NCBI GenBank assembly: GCA_963971535.1
Contig: OZ020592.1
Location: 123,560,563 to 123,624,562, forward strand
DNA from: Notolepis coatsorum
Taxonomy: Eukaryota; Chordata; Actinopteri; Aulopiformes; Paralepididae
Direction of reading: 5' to 3'
DNA length: 64,000 nt
The position numbers and the translations under genes were made by a program. A model generated the notes under the pieces. The model did no database searches and was not told the origin of the DNA. It saw only the letters and a program-made list of their open reading frames with translations. How positions within the stretch are numbered: position 1 is the stretch's first letter; the number at the start of each line of letters is the position of its first letter. This document shows positions 51,945-62,060 of this stretch, piece after piece.

Positions 51945-52280
51945 TTATTTTATTACGGATCCCCATTAGCTGGTGCCATAGCAACCAGCTAGTCTTCCTG
52001 GGGTCCACACAAAAAAAACATACAAAAACAATTATTATTGCAAAACAAAATGATTAAAAGTCAGTACTCAACACACAATGCATAATGAAACTAACAATTA
52101 AGATGGCTAAAATTACATGCAAGCACAGAAACGGAAAACAAAAAAAACAAAACAAAATACTTTACAGTGTTAAATGCAATTTAAGATTATTTTTAAAAGT
52201 GAATCTACTGTAAATGCAGGAGAGGTTTTGAGGCAGGTTATTCCAAAGAGTTAATGATCTAAAGATAAAAGAGGTTAATC
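51945..52280 (-). mobile_element. LINE 3' end with ORF C-terminus
   Basis: On the minus strand the ORF C-terminus SLTLWNNLPQNLSCIYSRF is followed by an A-rich 3' UTR and a tail block GCTGGTTGCTATGGCACCAG...GGGGATCCGTAATAAAATAAAA. The tail lies at 51945-52010. Probably CR1/L2-related. Confidence 0.65.
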
Positions 52281-52308
52281 TGCGTTAATGAGACGCAGTA
52301 TAATCTCT

Positions 52309-53008
52309 CCTGCTGGAAACACAACCTCTCTGTCAGGACTCCTCTCGGTCCTCGTGGTCCTGCTGGAAACACAACCTCTCTGTCAGGTCTCCTCTCTGTC
52401 CTCGTGGTCCTGCTGGAAACACAACCTCTCTGTCAGGACTCCTCTCGGTCCTCGTGGTCCTGCTGGAAACACAACCTCTCTGTCAGGACTCCTCTCGGTC
52501 CTCGTGGTCCTGCTGGAAACACAACCTCTCTGTCAGGACTCCTCTCGGTCCTTGTGGTCCTGCTGGAAACACAACCTCTCTGTCAGGACTCCTCTCGGTC
52601 CTTGTGGTCCTGCTGGAAACACAACCTCTCTGTCAGGACTCCTCTCGGTCCTTGTGGTCCTGCTGGAAACACAACCTCTCTGTCAGGACTCCTCTCGGTC
52701 CTCGTGGTCCTGCTGGAAACACAACCTCTCTGTCAGGACTCCTCTCGGTCCTCGTGGTCCTGCTGGAAACACAACCTCTCTGTCAGGTCTCCTCTCGGTC
52801 CTTGTGGTCCTGCTGGAAACACAACCTCTCTGTCAGGACTCCTCTCGGTCCTCGTGGTCCTGCTGGAAACACAACCTCTCTGTCAGGACTCCTCTCGGTC
52901 CTTGTGGTCCTGCTGGAAACACAACCTCTCTGTCAGGACTCCTCTCGGTCCTCGTGGTCCTGCTGGAAACACAACCTCTCTGTCAGGACTCCTCTCGGTC
53001 CTTGTGGT
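52309..53008. repeat. 50-bp minisatellite, 14 units
   Basis: Fourteen tandem units starting CCTGCTGGAAACACAACC, with few substitutions (CTCGTGG/CTTGTGG, CAGGACT/CAGGTCT). The unit is not a multiple of three, so all three forward frames cycle through it without stops, giving false ORFs up to 323 codons. Confidence 0.97.
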
Positions 53009-53281
53009 CCTGCTCGGTGCCTCACAGGTACTCTACTGCGGTTCTGTGAAAGGTTTCTGCGTTCGAATCTTAATTAATAGGTTCGAACCTCCGCTTTTTT
53101 ATTCATTAAAATGTTTAAATGTTCATTTATTTTCCACAGAAAATATATATCAGAATGTGATATATATCAGAATATCACAGTACTATGTTGTATTTACAAT
53201 AATTCGAAAGTCACGCGTGAACACAGACACAACAACACAGTCTAGTCGGGATGAGGAGGGGTCACCGGTGTGTATGTGTGT

Positions 53282-53505
53282 GTGTCGTCTGGTAATCGGA
53301 AGGTGCCCGGTTCGATTCCCACTCCTCCCGGGCAGCGTGTCGAAGTGTCCTCGAGCAAGACACTTAACCCTTTAATTGCTCCCGATGAGCAGGTCGGTAC
53401 CTTGCATGGTCGCCTCCGCTGTGAATGCATGAGTGAATGTGCGAATGTGAGGAACAAAATTGTAAAGCGCTTTGGATGAAAGCGCTGTATAAATCGACCA
53501 CTTAA
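53282..53505 (+). mobile_element. tRNA-headed SINE, 5'-altered copy
   Basis: Contains the B-box block GGTTCGATTCCCA, CACTTAACCCTTTAATTGCT and the end GTAAAGCGCTTTGGATGAAA. The A-box end is replaced by a TG-rich run (53262-53286). An A-run and TATA follow the 3' end. Confidence 0.78.
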
Positions 53506-53821
53506 AAAAAATATAAACGTTACTAGTTACGTTACACGTTACTTTCTCTTACACCCTCCGGATAAGTAACGTACAACCTGCTTCTGTCCAGATGTCAGGC
53601 AACTCACGACGAGGACAACCGTGGAAACAGGAAACATCTCCTCGACGATATACCCAGAGCTTCTTCTGACCTTCTGTTAGCCCTGATCTTAGATCCAGTT
53701 TCTGTTGTTTTGTTTACATCCTTCCCTGGCTCTGGTAGAGCTTCCCTGGCTCTGGTAGAGCTTCCCTGGTTCTGGTAGAGGCAAGACACTGAACCCCAAA
53801 CTGCTGCTGAAGAGCAAGACA
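53506..53821. other. Mostly unassigned; 20-bp tandem repeat at 53721-53780
   Basis: Three copies of CTTCCCTGGCTCTGGTAGAG (53721-53780, last with one change). No gene seen. Confidence 0.6.
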
Positions 53822-54442
53822 CAAATGTTAACTCTTGGCTTATAGATAACAAGCTATCTGTACACTCTGGGAAGACAGAATCAATTCTGTTTGGCTCCAA
53901 ATACAAATTAGGTAAGAGCACGGAATTCAAGGTCAAATTTAATTCCGACTACATAGCAGCAAAATTATTGGTGAAATACCTAGGTTGTATCTTGGAGGGT
54001 AACTTATTGTAGATGGCCGAAACATGGCCAGTAAGGTATTGAACAAGGTCTCTGGACTAACACAATCTTTGGCAAGGTATTTAGATAGGGAGAAAAAACT
54101 AGTGGTGGCCAACTCGCTTATTTTGTGCCATTTCGAGTTTGCATGTACACATCTTGGTACGAGGGCCTAATCAAGTCCCAAAAAAAACTAACTACATTAA
54201 ACACAGAACAGACTGATCAGGGTCATATTAGGGTCGTGGCCCAGAGACCATAATATAAGTAGGAACCAACTTAAAGAGATCAACTGGCTACCAGTGGAAT
54301 CCAGGGTTACCATGGTTACAGATTGACCATGGTACATATGATCAGATATGGCGAGGTCCCCTTATTATAATTATAAAGAGATGTGAAGTACACAAGGGGT
54401 CTATAATTCTGTTCTGATGAGATCAGAACCAGCACTCTGCGT
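53822..54442 (+). pseudogene. LINE RT fragment (relative of family A), left part
   Basis: Plus-strand translation gives WLIDNKLSVHSGKTESILFG, then KYLGCILEGNLL and later broken frames of the same RT region as the LINE at 23430-24450, but from a different family. Several stops and shifts. The element resumes at about 55860. Confidence 0.7.
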
Positions 54443-54854
54443 TGTGAATTGTCCGTCCTAATTCCCTTGTACTTTCAAAAGACCATAAACCTGGCCTTGT
54501 TCGACGGCAGCTATGCAGGAGAATAAAAAAGGAGAATGTAGTTATTTCAAAAGTAGTGGTTTTATTAAAATCCACAAAGTTATACAAAAATGATCTGTTT
54601 CAATTAAAATAAAGAACGCTATAGTCGGATCACTAGACACTATGCCGTCTGCGATCCAAACTAGACTAAGAAAGTAGATTAAAGAATGGTAGTTGTTGAG
54701 TTGTCTTTGTTCTCTGTTGATAACAAATACCGTGTTCTCGTTCCAAAAGCTTCTTCTCCGTCTCCGTGTTTTCCTCTGCTCGCGCCGTCCTCTGTGTGAA
54801 GGTGGGTGTGTTCCTGTGTTGGTTCCGTTTCAGTGTGTTTCCCTCACAGTCACA
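54443..54854 (-). repeat. Gypsy-type LTR (probable 3' LTR)
   Basis: On the minus strand a purine tract AAAAAGGGGGGTAC (54855-54868) precedes TGTGACTGTGAGGG, and the block ends CAATTCACA at 54443, with AATAAA inside (near 54570). Tract plus LTR start is the pattern of Gypsy LTRs in fish. No second LTR was found. Positions 54855-55859 may be internal sequence but show no coding motifs. Confidence 0.4.
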
Positions 54855-55859
54855 GTACCCCCCTTTTTATCAATGAGCCTGGCGGGTCTGCGTGATGTCA
54901 CAGGAGTGACATCAAGAATATTTTTTCCTCCTATCACGGGCTCTCTAAGTTTGAATTTGAAATAAGGGCTGTCCTTTTGAGCCCAATAGCTGTTCTCCTT
55001 TGTTTCCAATCAAAGAATAGCTTTACTGTCTAAATTTACTTTATAGTTTTGTTTTACAATTCAAGATGTATATTTTTGAATCAGGGATAACCAGATGAAC
55101 ACATAGCTACCATTTTAAACTCAAAACAGCTTTATACTTGACCAGAATCACAGTCTTTTATCATTAATTCCACTTATATTGTTTCCTAATCATATTCTTT
55201 TAACTTAAATCAATATCTATTTTATACAGTTATTATACAGCACTTTGAGTATTTTCCAATGTAGTTCAGAAGTGGCTTAATTTCAAACTCTGTGATTCTT
55301 AATCATAAACATTGCATATTTCATATCATTAGATTCAGGATTATTACCACAACCTAACAGGAATATTTGCAGTTCATTGTAAGCTAATTTAAGTATAGAA
55401 ACAGACATTTGAAAGTGTACTTGAGTTACTGAGATAGTGAATCCTAGTCCCTCCTCTGCAGCTGTTCCAACATGTCGTGCTCACAGGGCCAGTTTCACAG
55501 ATACCACAGATATGTGACTCTCCCCCTATTGTCTGCAGCTGTTGCCAACACTTTGTATGCAAATCCACCTCTTGTTGTGAGCACAAGGTCTCTGTAAACC
55601 CACACAATCTATGAACTAAGTCACTCTAGTTTTTTCCAGTATATTTGATCTCCAACTGTTTACACTTTGACTGTTTCTACAAGAATAAACACATGATAAT
55701 GATTAGTTACTGAGTCCCTTAACCGAAGGTAACAGACATCCTTTTCTCTTATCTATTTGAACACAAGTTTCAGGCAGAATGTAGATCTATGGTTACCAAA
55801 TAATACTACAGATGCTTTACTCAGGTAAGAGAAGTGCACCATTTTTTCACCAGAGCCAG
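54855..55859 (-). other. Unassigned sequence between the LTR and the LINE 3' part
   Basis: About 1 kb, AT-rich, without recognisable frames. It belongs to the insertion that splits the LINE at 54442/55860. Confidence 0.4.
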
Positions 55860-56240
55860 TGTAGCAGATGTGAGCCATCCTGCTTTTAACAGTAAAGGGG
55901 GAACGGGTTAATTTACATACATACTGTAGGTGCCATACAGTGGAAGGATCTCGACATCAGTGTCAAACTGACAACCAATCTGAGGTCTTTTAAGCAGCAG
56001 ATACAAGCTGGTCTTTTAGAAAAGGTTCAGGGTCATTACGATAGAAAAGAGGGAGCACATTTAGTTGTGTATGTACGGTATGTCATATTTCACATGTTTT
56101 TGTAATGTAATGTATCTTTAACGTATTTACTGTTAATTGTATGAGGACCTCAATGGAAATAAGTCCCTCGACTTGCTGTAAATATGTTTTTTTACTGCTT
56201 TTCAAAATGAATCAAATCAAATCAAATCAATGGTTGAATG
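55860..56240 (+). mobile_element. LINE RT fragment, right part and 3' tail
   Basis: Plus-strand WKDLDISVKLTTNLRSFKQQ block, a 3' UTR and a tail AATCAAATCAAATCAAATCAA-type run at 56209-56232. This completes the LINE begun at 53822. Confidence 0.7.
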
Positions 56241-56592
56241 GTAGAATAATAATAATAAATAATAATAATATTCTAACCCGTACCTTATTCTACCCCTTGT
56301 CCTCGTGGGATCCGACCAATGTGGGTTGTTTTGGAACACTTGACAAGGTCACCCTGGGCACCTGCCACCTGCCTGCCTGCGTGCTCATCACCATGGCAAC
56401 AGGGCGACTGCAGAACGCTCCCTGGAGAGTGATGAGTGTAAAATAACAAGTTACTGAACCGGGACTGGATTCTTCTGATCGATCAGATGTTTTTACCATT
56501 ATCTTTGAAATGGTGATGACTGTACAATTATTAAATAGATAAATACAAAAATATATACAAATATTTATTTAAAATATAAAAATCATTCAACG
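56241..56592. other. AAT-rich start, then unassigned sequence
   Basis: (AAT)n at 56247-56273. The middle (56290-56450) is less AT-rich, but no convincing exon could be made. Confidence 0.4.
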
Positions 56593-56850
56593 GGGCGACA
56601 GTGGCTCGGGAGGTAGAGCAGTCGTCTGGCAATCCAAAGGTTCCCGGTTCGATTCCCGCTCCTCCCGGGCAGCGTGTCGATGTGTCCTTGAGCAAGACAC
56701 TTAACCCCTAATTGCTCCCGATGAGCAGGTTGGCACCTTGCATGGTTGCCTCCACCGTCGGTGTGTGAATGTGTGAGTGAATAGCTAAAATGTGAGTAAC
56801 AAATTGTAAAGTGCTTTGGATAAAAGCACTATATAAAAAAAGCAGCCATT
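56593..56850 (+). mobile_element. tRNA-headed SINE, full copy
   Basis: Starts GGGGCGACAGTGGCTCGGGA (A-box region TGGCTCGGGAGG) and has the B box GGTTCGATTCCC about 35 bp later. The body CAAGACACTTAACCCCTAAT follows, with a short GTGTGTGAATGTGTGAGTGA segment and the 3' end GTAAAGTGCTTTGGATAAAA. It is the cleanest of three copies and shows which part was amplified at 41893-42655. Confidence 0.82.
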
Positions 56851-57244
56851 TACCATTTACCATCATTCAATGATGATCATCATTCAATCATTTTCACCAT
56901 AAACAATCCATGAGCTAGTTTTGTATTGTAGTATGACTGGTGTAGTATGTCTGTCCGTTCTCTATCTGCTTGGTTGGACTGCATGTATTCTTTCTGTTTT
57001 CGTATTGTTCCTGGCTTTTTTTGTTTCTCTTTGCTTTCTCTTTGCCGTAACTATTGGTTGAGGGGCGCAATATAAATAAATGTATCATATCATATCATTA
57101 AATCAATGATTAAATCAATCAATCAGGAATCCAAACGACCAACCAACCAATCATTAAATCAACCAACCAATCAATCAATCAATCAGGAATCCAACCAATC
57201 AATCAATCAATCAAAACAAGTGAACATGTCATACAGGCATATAA
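56851..57244. repeat. AT-rich DNA with (AATC)n-type runs
   Basis: TCAATCAATCAATCA and CCAACCAATCA runs at 57110-57215, possibly decayed LINE tails. No gene seen. Confidence 0.6.
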
Positions 57245-58035
57245 TCTTTATTTGATTGTTCATTTTCCACTTAAAACAGAGTCACTTTCATCAGAACAAA
57301 CGAAGGTCTGAGCTTCACAACAGCAAGGGACTGTTTTTCACACCAGAGACACGAGAACAGAAGAGACAACAGTTTGGACGAGAGGGAGACACGCGGTCCT
57401 CACAACAACAACAAGTTACAAACCTTTACAAACCTGCTCCTGTCTTTCCATTAACTCTCGACTCATTATAGGGTAGCAGTGCGACGTCTACCGTTAGTCT
57501 CGGGGCAAAACGTGGCGTTCTCTTCAAAGGAGATGAACTCATGAGGTGCATATTAATAAAACCCCATGCTCTTCATTTTATTTGGTCAAAAAATTCATAT
57601 AGAAATTAACACAAACTTCATGTGGCCCCAATGCACAGAAAATATACGGAAATATACAAACACCTTCATGCAGAAAGAACAGCCAGCCATGTGACAGTCA
57701 GTCAAATAAACATAAACATAAAGAACAAGAGGTGATATTTGTAAAACTCAATAAAGATATTATTATTATTATTATTAATAAGTTATTTCTTGTCAACAAT
57801 TCCTGGCATTCATCTTAATCATTTACAATTAATCGACTGTAAACTCTTTGCACTTACAGTATGTACAAGCTTTTCACATTATATAAAACATAATTTAAAC
57901 ATGGATCAGCACTGGACTTATCGACAGGGGAAAAAAAGTTTTTAGTTTGAACCCTTGTTCAACTTATTTTCTTTTTAACAAATCTTTACAACTGAGCATA
58001 CAATGTACACATTACACTTGGTTTTTAATCACAGT

Positions 58036-58076
58036 CGCTCACTCGCTCGCTCACTCGCTCACTCACTCGCTCACAT
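58036..58076. repeat. (CTCACTCG)n microsatellite
   Basis: CACTCGCTCGCTCACTCGCT-type run. Confidence 0.85.
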
Positions 58077-58199
58077 GAAATGATCAGAAATGGCACATCT
58101 TCTCATGAGACGTTCACATATTCAGAAGGTACCTTTTCCATCTACATGTATTTATTTCGGCGATGTCCTCACGGAATACGTTCTCCGCAGAAGACGGCA

Positions 58200-58442
58200 C
58201 ACGGATCTCGACGTGTGTGTGTGGTGTTCATATTCATATGGTCCCCGTGGTCGACGTGTGTGTGGTGTTCATATTCATATGTAATGGTCCGCGTGTGTGG
58301 TGTGGTGTTCATATTCATATGTAATGGTCCGCGTGTGGTGTGGTGTTCATATTCATATGCAATGGTCCGCGCGTGTGGTGTTCATATTCATATGCAATGG
58401 TCCGCGTGTGTGGTGTTCATATTCATATGCAATGGTCCGCAT
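58200..58442. repeat. About 35-bp minisatellite
   Basis: Units with GTGGTGTTCATATTCATATG and AATGGTCCGCGTG, about seven copies with small length differences. Confidence 0.9.
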
Positions 58443-59053
58443 GGCGCGTAAAGCAAACCCGCGCAAGAAAAACATCTTCCTCATCTTCCCCATCTTCCTC
58501 ATCTTCCCCATCTTCCTCAAAGTACCTCTTCAAACGATCAACCATTCCAACCAAAACAAGTTAAGCAGACTCACTATGCCCATCATTTTACACATAATTA
58601 TACCAAACATATACATACTAGAAATGTATTCGTTTTGAGTAAAATAGAGTTCTAACGTGTGATTGTGTCATTGATGTTTTTCATCACTTCACTGAGCTGT
58701 TACACTTCCTGGAATCTGTGACATCACAAATTGCAACTCTCTAACTCAATGACCCAAATTTATTTATACAAGACAAATGTTTGTTTTTGGGGATACGTGT
58801 GAGACGGTGAGCATAATAAATCTGCTTAATTTTCGGGGGGCGTCTAATAATGCTATGTGAAAGAAAACCCACAAATAAATGGACAGTGTAAACAATGGTC
58901 TAGCACAGCATCCAATTCTACTATATTCACACAGAATAATAACATAAATCTAATGAGACACTGGACGTTGAGAAAGTCACCAGAGAGAAGCTACTGTACG
59001 ACATCTAGATCCTAACGGTACAACGTGGGGGGAAAATGGTGCTTTTCTTTTCT

Positions 59054-59231
59054 TTAACCCTTTCACTGCCACACGACAGCCGGTTAACCCTTTCACTGTG
59101 ACAATACAGAAGGTTAGCCCTTTACTATCACACAACCGACGGCGATGCTCCATCATTAGCATCATTAGCTCGCCGTCGGTTGTGTGATAGTAAAGGGTTA
59201 ACCTTCTGTCGTGTGGCAGTGAAAGGGTTAA
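59054..59231. mobile_element. piggyBac-type foldback MITE
   Basis: TTAA at both ends (59054-59057, 59228-59231), with inverted ends CCCTTTCACTGCCACACGAC. A second inverted pair lies inside: 59121-59147 with 59170-59197 (core CACAACCGACGGCG). TTAA duplication with CCC ends is the piggyBac pattern. No transposase. Confidence 0.85.
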
Positions 59232-59283
59232 TCATCAACACCTTCTATGTGTTTTCGATCCTGGGACCCGTTCGCGTGTAGCA

Positions 59284-59788
59284 TAATGACAAGCAAGCAG
59301 TGCAAAAATGCGGAAGCATTCGTCACCGCACGCCACTACGGTAAAGCGCCTTTCTTTTCAGGCCCGCTTTGGGAGCTGTCGCGCGGAAATAGGCTGTCTA
59401 TTGCCATTCTCTTTGACAAACTCTAACCTTAACCAGCTCCTTAACAGCGCCTAAACTTAACCGTTCTAACCTTAACCAACTCCGAAACAATGCCTAACCT
59501 TAACCTTAACCTTAACCATGCCTAACCTTAACCATAGAAAGAATATTGCCATTCTCTTTGACAAACTCTAACCTTAACCAGGTCCTTAACAGCGCCAAGG
59601 CCAAGGCGGGATCTCATGCGCATGCGCGGGCACCTTGCGCGAGCACGCCGGCGCACGCACGCACCTGAGCGAGCACGCCGCCGCCGGTGCACGCACCTGG
59701 GCGCTGGGCGAAGGAAAATGAAAGGCGCATTACCGCACGCCACTACGGTAGAATGCTTCCGCATTCTTGCACTGCTTGCTTGTCATTA
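59284..59788. mobile_element. MITE with long inverted ends and a flipped core
   Basis: The ends TAATGACAAGCAAGCAGTGC are inverted over about 37 bp with one or two differences, followed by GCGCCTTTC / GAAAGGCGC. Between these blocks the core ACCGCACGCCACTACGGTA lies in the same direction at both ends. The middle has many CTAACCTTAACC units (59425-59585) and a GC-rich region with GCACGC repeats. The terminal TA may be the target duplication. Confidence 0.75.
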
Positions 59789-60071
59789 AGGAACAGGCGA
59801 CCCGCGTAGCAGCGCATCCCAAAAGACATTCTTTGATTTCACAAATACACCACTAGGGGGTGTTAACTGTGAAAATGTCAAATACGTTTCTTACACACGG
59901 GAGGATGACGCAGGAGGAGGGGGGGAGGATGACAGTTTACAGGAGCTGAGGAAGTGAAACACGTTATAAAATAAAAAGTCACTGTAAAACCAATTGCCCT
60001 TTTGATCCCAAAATAGATAAAAGAAAGTCTCATCGTCTCTCAGTTCTCACACAGAACACATCATCCAATCT

Positions 60072-60211
60072 TCCTCCTCCTCCTCCTCCTCCTCCTCCTC
60101 CTCCTCCTCCTCCTCCTCTACCCCCACTCCCCCCAACCTTCTTCATCCTCCTCCTCCTCCTCCTCCTCCTCCTCCTCCTCCTCCTCCTCCTCCTCCTCCT
60201 CCTCCTCCTCT
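60072..60211. repeat. (CTC)n microsatellite in two blocks
   Basis: CTCCTCCTC runs at 60072-60118 and 60148-60211, separated by a duplicated TACCCCCACTCCCCC block. Confidence 0.95.
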
Positions 60212-60392
60212 ACCCCCACTCCCCCCCACCCTTCATCCTCCTCACCCTCATCTCCAGTCTCAATAGCCCTAAACAAAGTGAGAGGAGTGGGCCGGACTCC
60301 CCTCCTGAAATGAACACCAAAGAGAAAGAGTGTTGAGAGCGGCGGCAGGGGCGAGGCGGCCGGTGCTCTCTGGCGCCCCCACCTGGTGGCTC

Positions 60393-60552
60393 TCAGGTGG
60401 CGTCGTCGTCCTCTTCATCCAGCAGGTGGTAGTTGAGGGTGATGACCGCGCTGATGAACTCTCCCAGCTCCACGAAGTCGGCCGTGATGATGTTGATCCC
60501 GCTCTCGCCCGGCCTCTGGGCCCGGATCCACTGCATCATACTGGGCAAGGCC
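60393..60552 (-). CDS. Last coding exon of a PLCXD-like gene (PI-PLC X-domain protein)
   Basis: The minus strand reads 52 codons then TGA at 60395-60393. The peptide has the blocks ALPSMMQWIRAQRPGESG, GINIITADFVELGEFI and SAVITLNYHLLDEEDD. The INIITADF...ISAVI pattern fits the C-terminal end of the catalytic barrel of PI-PLC X-domain proteins (PLCXD group). A splice acceptor AG is at 60554-60553 after a run of C, and the exon begins in phase with one base left from the previous codon. High third-position GC and absence of stops support a real exon. Other exons would lie beyond the right end or in 60900-64000, but none were found there. The paralogue cannot be fixed. Confidence 0.6.
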
Positions 60553-60554
60553 CT

Positions 60555-60880
60555 GGGGGGGGGGGGGGGGGGGGGGGGGGGTGGAGAAAGAGAGAGAAAG
60601 AGAGAGGGAGAAAGGGAGAAAGAGAGAGATAGTGGGGGGGAGAGAGAGAGACAGAGACAGAGAGAGACAGAGAGAGAGAGAAAAAGAGAAAAAGAGAGAG
60701 AGGGAGATTTTGATTTTATAAAAAAACGTTATATACTAAAACTACAAGTGATGCAACAAAACATTCAAATAAATACTTTACATCTCAACAAAAACAAACA
60801 AACAAAAACAAAACAAACAAACAAAACAAACAAAAAAAATGCAATTAGGGACAACGATGCTGAAACTGAACTATATTGTC
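60555..60880. repeat. G-run, GA-rich microsatellite and CAAA-rich run (intron side)
   Basis: A run of about 26 G at 60555-60580 is followed by GAGAGA-rich sequence to 60706 and (CAAA)n at 60790-60838. Confidence 0.9.
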
Positions 60881-62060
60881 ATGTGAATTTTCCCCAGTGG
60901 AAAACCCTCTAAGTGATCCAAGGTTCTGGGTGCATCAGAGAGAGAGACACCGGAGAGGCACTGTGGAAACTGCAGTTCTGAGAAGAACGTCTCTAGATTC
61001 ACCTTTCCCTGTGTGGTGCTACAAAGCAGGCCTGTGTGTGTGTGTGGCAGTCTACAGTCAAATCCTTTCCTTTGGAGAATTAGGGCCGACTCATCAGATG
61101 GCCCTCCTCCTTCAGCCTTGTCGTGTATACTCCTAAAGTTCACCAGTTGCATACCACAGGGCAGTGATGATGCCAGGGGCTGAAAAAAGAGCAGGGGGAC
61201 TGAGATGCTCTCTGGACTGACAACCTTATTAGTCAGTTTGTTATCCGTGACACCCTGTCCGAGGCCTCCGTTGTCATCCTGGTTCAGACGCCACTCCAAT
61301 ATCACCTCCAGCTCCCCGGTGTGGAGACTGGCAGCCCCCAGTGACTTCCCAGCGAGCAGACTGAGTCGTGAGCTCAAGTCCCGTATGTAACCCATGCCGA
61401 TCATAGGGTAGAAGTTAGCCTGCAATGGCAGCTTGGCCATCGTCCTCCGAGGCTAGATCTGGAAACCGTTGAGGTCGGTGTAGAACGTGTCTCTGCTGCT
61501 GATGTACGAGCTGATCCTCATAGCCAGCTCCTTGCTGAACTCTCCTCTGATGTCTACTAGGTTATTGAGCCCCACAGTCATACCTTCCAACCCTTGAACA
61601 TGGTAGAGGTGCTGGTAACATGAAGTGATGTCAGAGAAAACATCCCCCCTAGTGACTCTGATGAGAGGTTTGCTGAAGGAGTATGGCGTGGCCTTCCCAT
61701 CGGGCATGAACCGATACGCTCCGCTCCTGTCTCTGCTGGACGTGGTTTCGTACCACAGGAACTGGACCTCAACCTTGTGTCCCGACCCGCCCTCCAGAAG
61801 CTGAAAACCCTCCATAAGTCCAGTCTTCACAGAGTTCCATAAATGTATATGAATATACTTGATGGTCAAAAATGTTTCAGCCTCCTGGCCCTGATGGCGG
61901 GACACCTTGTAAAGTTCAGACCTAAGTGACAGCTCACCAGTCCCCTCAATTTGTAAAAAGTCATATTCTACTTCCTGGGCGATGCCCGACAGCGCCTCAC
62001 TGACATGATAGATAGACATACCTAAAACTGGGACCTGAGGTAGGAAAGTCAGTGAGGTCA
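60880..62060 (-). pseudogene. Alpha-mannosidase II C-terminal pseudogene (intronless)
   Basis: On the minus strand the C-terminal part of Golgi alpha-mannosidase II (GH38) is read. Blocks are GAYRFMPDGKATPYSFSKP, LLRVTRGDVF-like IRVTRGDVFSDI, VDIRGEFSKELAMRI, DTFYTDLNGFQI, KLPLQANFYPMIGMGYI, LEVILEWRLNQDDNGGLGQG, PLASSLPCGMQLVNFRSI and ALILQRKGFDC. An in-frame TAG at about 61453 follows GFQI, where a coding residue is expected. The sequence stays in the same frame after it. A segment after LGQGVTDNK is deleted, and the last residues are replaced. The catalytic domain is absent. In known MAN2A genes this region spans several exons, and here no introns are present, so it looks like a retrocopy. 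It can make no enzyme. Confidence 0.85.

Larger units (their letters stand above)
57245..60392 (-). other. Possible 3' UTR of the PLCXD-like gene
   Basis: Lies directly downstream of the stop codon at 60393-60395 on the minus strand. AATAAAGATTAT on the minus strand at 57245-57256 is a candidate polyadenylation signal, which would make a UTR of about 3.1 kb. It contains two MITEs and several microsatellites, so the UTR could end sooner. No RNA evidence is available here. Confidence 0.35.

Noticed and set aside
52288..53375. Three overlapping ORFs of 207-323 codons
   Set aside because: All are readings of the 50-bp minisatellite in different frames.
56290..56450. Possible host exon in less AT-rich sequence
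   Set aside because: Frames on either strand lack splice-site support and recognisable domains.
56593..56670. tRNA gene
   Set aside because: A and B boxes are present, but the body is a dispersed SINE and does not fold as a tRNA by inspection.
57245..59050. Additional coding exons of the PLCXD-like gene
   Set aside because: Frames are short, AT-rich and without conserved motifs. A UTR is the simpler reading.
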